From an uncultured Flavobacterium sp. (lineage in GTDB: Bacteria > Bacteroidota > Bacteroidia > Flavobacteriales > Flavobacteriaceae), in contig NZ_CALTYA010000001.1 of the NCBI RefSeq assembly GCF_943913405.1, forward strand, positions 62,001-126,000: a stretch of DNA of 64,000 nucleotides, given 5' to 3'. Shown piece by piece: positions 59,087-64,000 of this stretch (its first letter is position 1; each line of letters opens with the position of its first letter). The notes beneath the pieces were generated by a model. It was not told the DNA's origin and did not search any database. It worked only from the letters and a program-made list of their open reading frames with translations. The translations under genes and the position numbers were made by a program.

Positions 59087-61834
59087 TTATTTTTTATATT
59101 TCGTTTCTTCAATTTCTTGCCCGGTTTTGCTGAAAATTTTCACTTTTGGATCATCTGAAGTTCCTGTTACCACGACTGGAATTCCGATTAAGCCGACTGG
59201 TGGCAAACCAACTCTGATTTTCAAATTTAATTGTCCGTCGAAGCTCGTTTCGCCTTTAATTCGAAGCCTGAAAAGCGCAATTCTCATCTTCGTTTCTTCC
59301 ACTGTAATGATATTATTTTTGATAGAAGATTTGATATCGACTTTGCTCAAATCAGGATTATTGATGCTTTCAAAATCCATCTTATCACTTAGCTGTCCGA
59401 AAAGTTTTAGTCCGTTGACTTTTACTTTGCTGATCGAAACGACTCCTTTTCCTTCCAGCGAAGGATAAACAGGTTGCATTTCTTCGTTTAGAATTCCCTT
59501 TACTGTATAATCCAGCGAAATAATTCCTTCTGCTTTTTCTGCTGCTGAAGCCAATTCACGGAACATTTTTATTTCTTTGTAAGCTCTTTTTACGTTGAAA
59601 TTTTTCGCTACAAAACGAATATCAAAAGCCGCTTTCTTCGGATTCAAATCGTCATAAAAACCATTGATTCCAACATTGCAATCGATAATATCAAAACCGA
59701 TTTTCTCAAAAAGCAACCTGCCGTTTCTCACAGCGACATTTCCTAAAACATTGTTCAGAATCAAACCGTCATATTCTACTTTTTTAGCATTTGCCAACAG
59801 TGAAATATTGAAATTTTCTGGCAAAAGAATTACACCAGAATCTGACTTTTCTTCTCTTGCAGTATCCGATTTATCGTTTAATTTTCCAGTCGCTTTTGAA
59901 GTTTCTGCCATGAATTCATCTGCAAAAACAGTGCTTGAATTCACATTAAAACTTCCTTTTAAAGTTGCATTTTTCTCTAGGACAAAATTAATTACGTTTT
60001 GCAAATGGCCTTTCATCGCAAAATCTGACTTGCCATAATTTGCCGAAAATTTATCAAAATTCATCTTATCTTGATTGAAAGAAAACAAACCTTCTTTGAT
60101 AAAAAATGGCTTTGGAAATAATTCGGAAGTTGTTTTTATATCTCTTAAAATTAGGCTCCCTTTATTCTGTAATTTATTGATTTGTCCAGTCGTAGCGTAA
60201 CTTTGCTTTCCTTTAAAAGACAAATCTGCTTTTGCATAACCAGTTACATCTAATCCTTTTTGCTTGAAAACCTTGTAAATTCTTGCAATATCTAATTCGC
60301 CTTTTGCTACGATATCATAATTTATATCTTCAAAATTTGACAACAACGCTTTCACATAAATCGGTTTCCCTTCAAAGACAAAAGACGCTGGCGTAAGCTG
60401 AATATTTACATCTTTGAAATTTCCTGTTTCATTCTTTACGGAAGCCAAAAACTTGATATCTGTAATCGGATTTGGATAATATTCGGTTTTCACTTCGCCG
60501 TTTTGGAGATTTACAACTCCCGCGGTTACTGGAAAAAGTTTCTTTTCAGCGTTATATTCTCCTTTAGATTTTATGGAAGCCGTCAAATTTCCTTTGAAAT
60601 CAATTCCTTTTATGCCGATTGATTTTGACAATTTCGCCAAATCTAGTTTTGATTTTAAATCCGCTGAAAGCGAGATATTTTTCAAGCCTTTTGAATTTAT
60701 TTTGGCGCTCAAATAATCATTTCCTATATTAAAATGAAGCGTATCTAACTTTACTTCCAATTGTTCTGTGTCGAGCGAAGGCAATTTTGTGTAAAATTTC
60801 AAGGAGATATTTGAAGTCTCGAACGGCGAATCGCTGTAAGAAATCGAACCTTCTCGAATATTCATTCCGAATGCCAAATCTGGTTTTTTGTTTAAGGAAG
60901 CGTTGTAATTTCCTTTAAAAGTAAGCAGCAAATCGGTTCTTCCCTTGACTTTTGTTTTTTCGAGCCAAGTCACATATTCGGGTGGCAAAGCCGTAAAAAC
61001 ATCATTCAAACGGCTGTCATTTGACTCTATTTTTATGTTGATATCATAACCGTCTTTCAAGAAATTCATCTTTCCGATAAAACTAATTGGAAGCTTGTTA
61101 ATCTTCAGATCATTCTGTTCAAATACAAAAGCAAGGGAATTTGTATTGATTCTGGTAATCAAATCGGCATCGACTTTTTTATTTTTAAGGTAGGTTTTTC
61201 CGTCAAAAGTAAAATCTAGCGAATCAATTTTAGCTTCGGTATACAAATCAAAAATCGACTGGTCAAGATTTCCTTTTCCTACGTAATTAAAGCCTTTTGC
61301 AGCGATATTTATCTTGGCCGAAATATCTGTATAATTCAATTTTACATCATGAATATCAATTTTTTCAAGCCTTACGGAAGTTGAAGTTGTATCAGTAGAA
61401 ACTTCTTTTTCATCAGAAATATAGACATTATAATTTGCCTGGCCTTTTTCATTGACCTTAACATTAATCAATCCGTCAGACACAAAAATCTCGTCAATGT
61501 TTACAGCTCCGTCAAAAATCAGGCTTTTCAAATTGATTCCGAAAGCAATTTCTTTTGCTGCAACTAACGTGTCGTTTTTGTAAGGCGAAGAACCTTTCAG
61601 CGCAAAATCATCGAGAGAAACGGTCAGCGACGGAAAATGGTGGAAGAACGAAAGATTCGATTCTTTGAAACTCAATTCGCCATCTAATTTTTTATTTGCA
61701 AAATTTTTGACTTGTTCTGCGATTGTACCTGGAAAAAGCAAAGGCAAAAGGAACATTAGCAAAAGAATAATTCCGATGATTATTCCCGTTATTTTCAAGA
61801 ATTTGAAACCTATTTTTTTATAGTCAACTTTCAT
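59087..61834 (-). CDS. Large AsmA-family envelope protein (915 residues)
   Basis: A 915-residue protein with an N-terminal membrane helix (about 12-33) followed by LFPGTIAEQVKNFANKKLDGEL, the AsmA N-terminal pattern. The long periplasmic region is made of repeated beta segments, and the AsmA_2-type C-terminal domain (about 700-890) includes FGQLSDKMDFES and GVGLPPVGLIGIPVVVTGTSDDP-like blocks, typical of the family's end. It is probably a bridge-like lipid-transport protein or a relative. An exact TACATTTG lies only 5 bases from the ATG and a perfect dyad lies just before it, so the leader is unusually short or the start is elsewhere. Its stop directly abuts that of the 520-residue gene. Confidence 0.85.
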   Translation of the reverse strand: MKVDYKKIGFKFLKITGIIIGIILLLMFLLPLLFPGTIAEQVKNFANKKLDGELSFKESNLSFFHHFPSLTVSLDDFALKGSSPYKNDTLVAAKEIAFGINLKSLIFDGAVNIDEIFVSDGLINVKVNEKGQANYNVYISDEKEVSTDTTSTSVRLEKIDIHDVKLNYTDISAKINIAAKGFNYVGKGNLDQSIFDLYTEAKIDSLDFTFDGKTYLKNKKVDADLITRINTNSLAFVFEQNDLKINKLPISFIGKMNFLKDGYDINIKIESNDSRLNDVFTALPPEYVTWLEKTKVKGRTDLLLTFKGNYNASLNKKPDLAFGMNIREGSISYSDSPFETSNISLKFYTKLPSLDTEQLEVKLDTLHFNIGNDYLSAKINSKGLKNISLSADLKSKLDLAKLSKSIGIKGIDFKGNLTASIKSKGEYNAEKKLFPVTAGVVNLQNGEVKTEYYPNPITDIKFLASVKNETGNFKDVNIQLTPASFVFEGKPIYVKALLSNFEDINYDIVAKGELDIARIYKVFKQKGLDVTGYAKADLSFKGKQSYATTGQINKLQNKGSLILRDIKTTSELFPKPFFIKEGLFSFNQDKMNFDKFSANYGKSDFAMKGHLQNVINFVLEKNATLKGSFNVNSSTVFADEFMAETSKATGKLNDKSDTAREEKSDSGVILLPENFNISLLANAKKVEYDGLILNNVLGNVAVRNGRLLFEKIGFDIIDCNVGINGFYDDLNPKKAAFDIRFVAKNFNVKRAYKEIKMFRELASAAEKAEGIISLDYTVKGILNEEMQPVYPSLEGKGVVSISKVKVNGLKLFGQLSDKMDFESINNPDLSKVDIKSSIKNNIITVEETKMRIALFRLRIKGETSFDGQLNLKIRVGLPPVGLIGIPVVVTGTSDDPKVKIFSKTGQEIEETKYKK

Positions 61835-61838
61835 ATTA

Positions 61839-61867
61839 CAAATGTAGTTCGGGGAAATAATATTTCC
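61839..61867 (-). promoter_or_regulatory. -7 element and palindrome before the 915-residue AsmA gene
   Basis: On the minus strand, GGAAAT-N3-ATTTCC (61867-61853) is a perfect palindrome, followed by TACATTTG (61846-61839), an exact TAnnTTTG. The palindrome would sit in the promoter spacer, a good place for an operator. Confidence 0.45.
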
Positions 61868-61894
61868 TACACGATTTTTTTAATTTTATGAAAG

Positions 61895-61928
61895 CAAAAA
61901 TGCCTTTCCAAAAGCAGAAAGGCATTTT
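61895..61928 (-). terminator. Terminator after the alpha-amylase gene
   Basis: Stem AAAATGCCTTTC (61897-61908), 8-base loop, stem GAAAGGCATTTT (61917-61928). Read leftward, the hairpin ends in a T-run, matching the minus-strand gene ending at 61955. Confidence 0.82.
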
Positions 61929-61954
61929 CAAAATTAACTTAACTAACTCAAACT

Positions 61955-64000
61955 TTATTGTTTCATCAATTTCAGCGTAGCTTCACGATCTTGATCATCT
62001 AACACCTTCACGATGTATAATCCTTGGTTTAAATTGTCGATTGCATATTGGTAATTGCTATCGAAAGTTCCTTTGAATTCTTTCACTAATTGACCTGTGA
62101 TTGAATAAACTGAAACTTGTTTTGTATTGGTGCTGATATTGAAATTTCCTTTGGAAGGATTTGGATACAAAGCAATTGACGGAAGATTAAAATCTCCTGT
62201 ACTCAAGAAAGCTTGTTTATTTCCAAAGATTTTGAAACCATCAACTTCAATAGAAATCGGCATATTTACGTCAGTAACATTGATTGAAGTTCCATCCATT
62301 AAATTGGACCAAGTTCCTGTGTAAGGAAAACCTCCGGCACTGTTTGAAACTGCATTTGTGGCATTTGTCAAGACAAAAACATAGCTCAAATTCGGACTTT
62401 GTGTTGTACTTGTCCAAACATCTAATCTTGGCTTTCCTGTTGTTGTGAAATTCCAAGAGTGCGTTCCGTTTTCAAAAACATTCTCGTTCTTTTTGAAGTC
62501 GATCATTTTTGTCCAATCGTCGTACACTTTTTTACGGGCAACATCAGCCAGCCAGTTCGATGTCCATTGTGGCTGTGGTTTTGTATCTAATTTGCAATCT
62601 CCGGCGATGGCGTCATTTTGAGTATTTATAGTTCCATTATTACAAGTGAAAATTGAACTGTTGTAAGCCAATTCTCCGAAATGATAAATCATTTTTGGAC
62701 CAGGAACCAACAAATGAAGCGCTCCCATTGCTGATAATCTTTTTTGGATTTTAGCCAGATTATTAAGTGTCTGTCCAGATTCTGTAAAGGCTTTATAAAC
62801 GACTCTTTCTTCGTCATGACTTTCTGCATAACCGATAAACATTCCTGTCGCATCGGCAACTCCTGAAAGATTTGTACTATTTCCTTTCAAGAAATTCGCA
62901 TAAGGGTCAGTCATTTTTCTCCAAAGCATGATTCCTTTTGAAACAGATTCTGTTTTTCTGTAATTTGCCCATTCTACTTCTTCTGTGTAAGAACCGCCAT
63001 TTCCTAAATGTTCAAAAATTACGTAGAAATTAGGATTTTCAGCCCATTGCAAATCAGCATAATGTTTTAAAATAGCTACACGATCTGCTTGGTAATTATT
63101 TGTGCACGTTTCTTGAGTTGTCCCGCTTCCGGCGCATGCCTGAGTAAAACCTTTTGTCAAATCCCAACGGAAACCGTCAATTTTAAACTCTCTGATCCAA
63201 TGCTGGATTGTTCTTTGAGAATAATAATCTGTCAAAGAACTTGTGTGATTTAAATCAGTTCCAACGCTATACGAATGTCTTGCGCTAACATTGGCATATG
63301 GGTTTTCGGAAGAAATTCCGTCGCCCCAACCGTCATTATTGGTATCAAGCATCCACATTCTTTCCAACGGCGAACGGCTGAAAACGTGGTTTAAGGCTAC
63401 GTCAAGAATAACTGCAATTCCGTTTTGGTGGCACAAATCGATAAATTCTTTCAGCTTTGCTGCAGAACCATATCTTTTATCCAAAGCCATGTGGTAAGCC
63501 GTGTTGTAACCCCAGCTTTCATTGCCTTCAAATTCCATTACCGGCATTAATTGGATCGCATTTATTTTAAGATTTTTAAAATAATCGATTCTGTTAATCA
63601 AATTTTGGTAAGTTCTATTGGCATCAAAATCCCTAACCAAAACTTCATAAATCACTAAATCTTTTCTGTTTGGTTTTACGAAATTTGTTGTAGCATCACT
63701 CCAATTGTAATTGTAATAAGCATTTGGACCCGTTTGCAAAACAGAAACTTCTCTTTCTTGACCGACAGGATAAGCTGGCAAATTTGGATAAACTCCTAAA
63801 GTTTGGATTTCTGGGTCATCAAAAGGACTCAAAACTAGCGTTGAAAATGGATCGGCAGTTTTCACTAAAGCTGGTGAATTTGCCGGACGATTTGTTTGAT
63901 CGCCAACCCAATATTGATAAGAATAAGAAGTTCCGGAAATCAAATCTGTCAACTCTAACCAAAATTTTCCAGAAGCAGGATCTTTTTTCATGGCATAAGC
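61955..64000 (-). CDS. Secreted GH13 alpha-amylase with T9SS type A sorting domain (5' end cut)
   Basis: At least 681 residues, open at the window edge; upstream codons continue in frame, so the Met at 63991 is not the start. The visible N-terminal part resembles a CBM48-like module. The GH13 barrel shows all four conserved regions: DVALNHV, GFRWDLTKGF (nucleophile Asp), YVIFEHLG (acid/base Glu) and ESHDEERV (His-Asp). It hydrolyses alpha-1,4-glucans outside the cell. The C-terminus has LYPNPSKGNFNIS and GLYIVKVLDDQDREATLKL, a T9SS type A sorting tail cleaved after export. A minus-strand terminator follows. Whether it belongs to a starch-utilisation locus lies outside the window. Confidence 0.93.
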   Translation of the reverse strand, partial: AYAMKKDPASGKFWLELTDLISGTSYSYQYWVGDQTNRPANSPALVKTADPFSTLVLSPFDDPEIQTLGVYPNLPAYPVGQEREVSVLQTGPNAYYNYNWSDATTNFVKPNRKDLVIYEVLVRDFDANRTYQNLINRIDYFKNLKINAIQLMPVMEFEGNESWGYNTAYHMALDKRYGSAAKLKEFIDLCHQNGIAVILDVALNHVFSRSPLERMWMLDTNNDGWGDGISSENPYANVSARHSYSVGTDLNHTSSLTDYYSQRTIQHWIREFKIDGFRWDLTKGFTQACAGSGTTQETCTNNYQADRVAILKHYADLQWAENPNFYVIFEHLGNGGSYTEEVEWANYRKTESVSKGIMLWRKMTDPYANFLKGNSTNLSGVADATGMFIGYAESHDEERVVYKAFTESGQTLNNLAKIQKRLSAMGALHLLVPGPKMIYHFGELAYNSSIFTCNNGTINTQNDAIAGDCKLDTKPQPQWTSNWLADVARKKVYDDWTKMIDFKKNENVFENGTHSWNFTTTGKPRLDVWTSTTQSPNLSYVFVLTNATNAVSNSAGGFPYTGTWSNLMDGTSINVTDVNMPISIEVDGFKIFGNKQAFLSTGDFNLPSIALYPNPSKGNFNISTNTKQVSVYSITGQLVKEFKGTFDSNYQYAIDNLNQGLYIVKVLDDQDREATLKLMKQ

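Noticed and set aside
1..64000. Mobile elements, CRISPR arrays, toxin-antitoxin or defence cassettes
   Set aside because: I saw no transposase, integrase, direct-repeat array or known defence motif; the endonuclease has no immunity-like neighbour.

Overview
This window looks like a chromosomal segment of a Flavobacteriaceae bacterium, most probably a Flavobacterium. The DNA is AT-rich and coding-dense. Many starts are preceded by the Bacteroidota -7 element TAnnTTTG rather than an E. coli-type promoter. The gene content is also typical of the group: type IX secretion (T9SS) C-terminal sorting domains, a PorP/SprF protein, a 2-amino-4-hydroxy-6-hydroxymethyldihydropteridine kinase fused to a deoxynucleoside kinase, a GYDIA-type GHMP kinase beside a class II HMG-CoA reductase, and the mreBCD-mrdA-rodA cluster. 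I see no transposase, integrase, phage gene, CRISPR array or recognisable defence island.

Layout. 1-5.2 kb: the 5' half of mutS (cut by the window edge), divergent from an RNA methyltransferase, then a secreted C-type-lectin protein convergent with folK-dNK. 5.4-16.4 kb: sppA, a large AsmA-like protein, a DUF2797 protein, a GH3-family protein, a TonB-linked outer-membrane receptor and a MacB-type ABC permease. 16.5-23.7 kb: purH followed by the tightly overlapping rod-shape operon mreB-mreC-mreD-mrdA-rodA. 23.7-26.2 kb: a DNA/RNA non-specific endonuclease, a secreted coiled-coil protein and a YARHG protein. 26.3-33.8 kb: a dipeptidyl-peptidase IV-type enzyme followed by three tandem POT peptide transporters and a secreted thioredoxin, which together look like a peptide-scavenging operon.

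33.8-39.1 kb (minus strand): comEC, an NlpC/P60 peptidase, lpxB, a small membrane protein and surE. 39.3-42.7 kb: a C-terminal processing protease and an orphan DppC-like permease. 42.7-48.4 kb: a surface-protein triad (T9SS type B cargo, PorP/SprF, OmpA/PD40 lipid-to-wall anchor). 48.4-50.7 kb: mevalonate-pathway HMG-CoA reductase and GHMP kinase. 50.8-57.1 kb (minus strand): coaX, a FadL-like outer-membrane protein, a TPR protein, lptC, a small membrane protein and a PpiD-like foldase, which is an envelope-biogenesis cluster. 57.2 kb: tRNA-Phe. 57.5-61.8 kb: two convergent AsmA-type proteins. 62.0-64.0 kb: a secreted GH13 alpha-amylase with a T9SS type A tail, cut by the window edge.

Overall the window is mostly envelope biology (lipid A, LPS export, peptidoglycan elongation, AsmA proteins, T9SS cargo) mixed with housekeeping metabolism. 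No gap between genes exceeds 300 bases; the largest is about 287 bases (36611-36897), where I see only AT-rich DNA. Nothing clearly amounts to an undescribed multi-gene system. The most interesting leads are the GIY-YIG-like pattern in the DUF2797 protein, short dyads next to the starts of comEC, the TonB receptor and the 915-residue AsmA protein, the large periplasmic insert in the third peptide transporter, and the heptamer repeat upstream of the GH3 gene.
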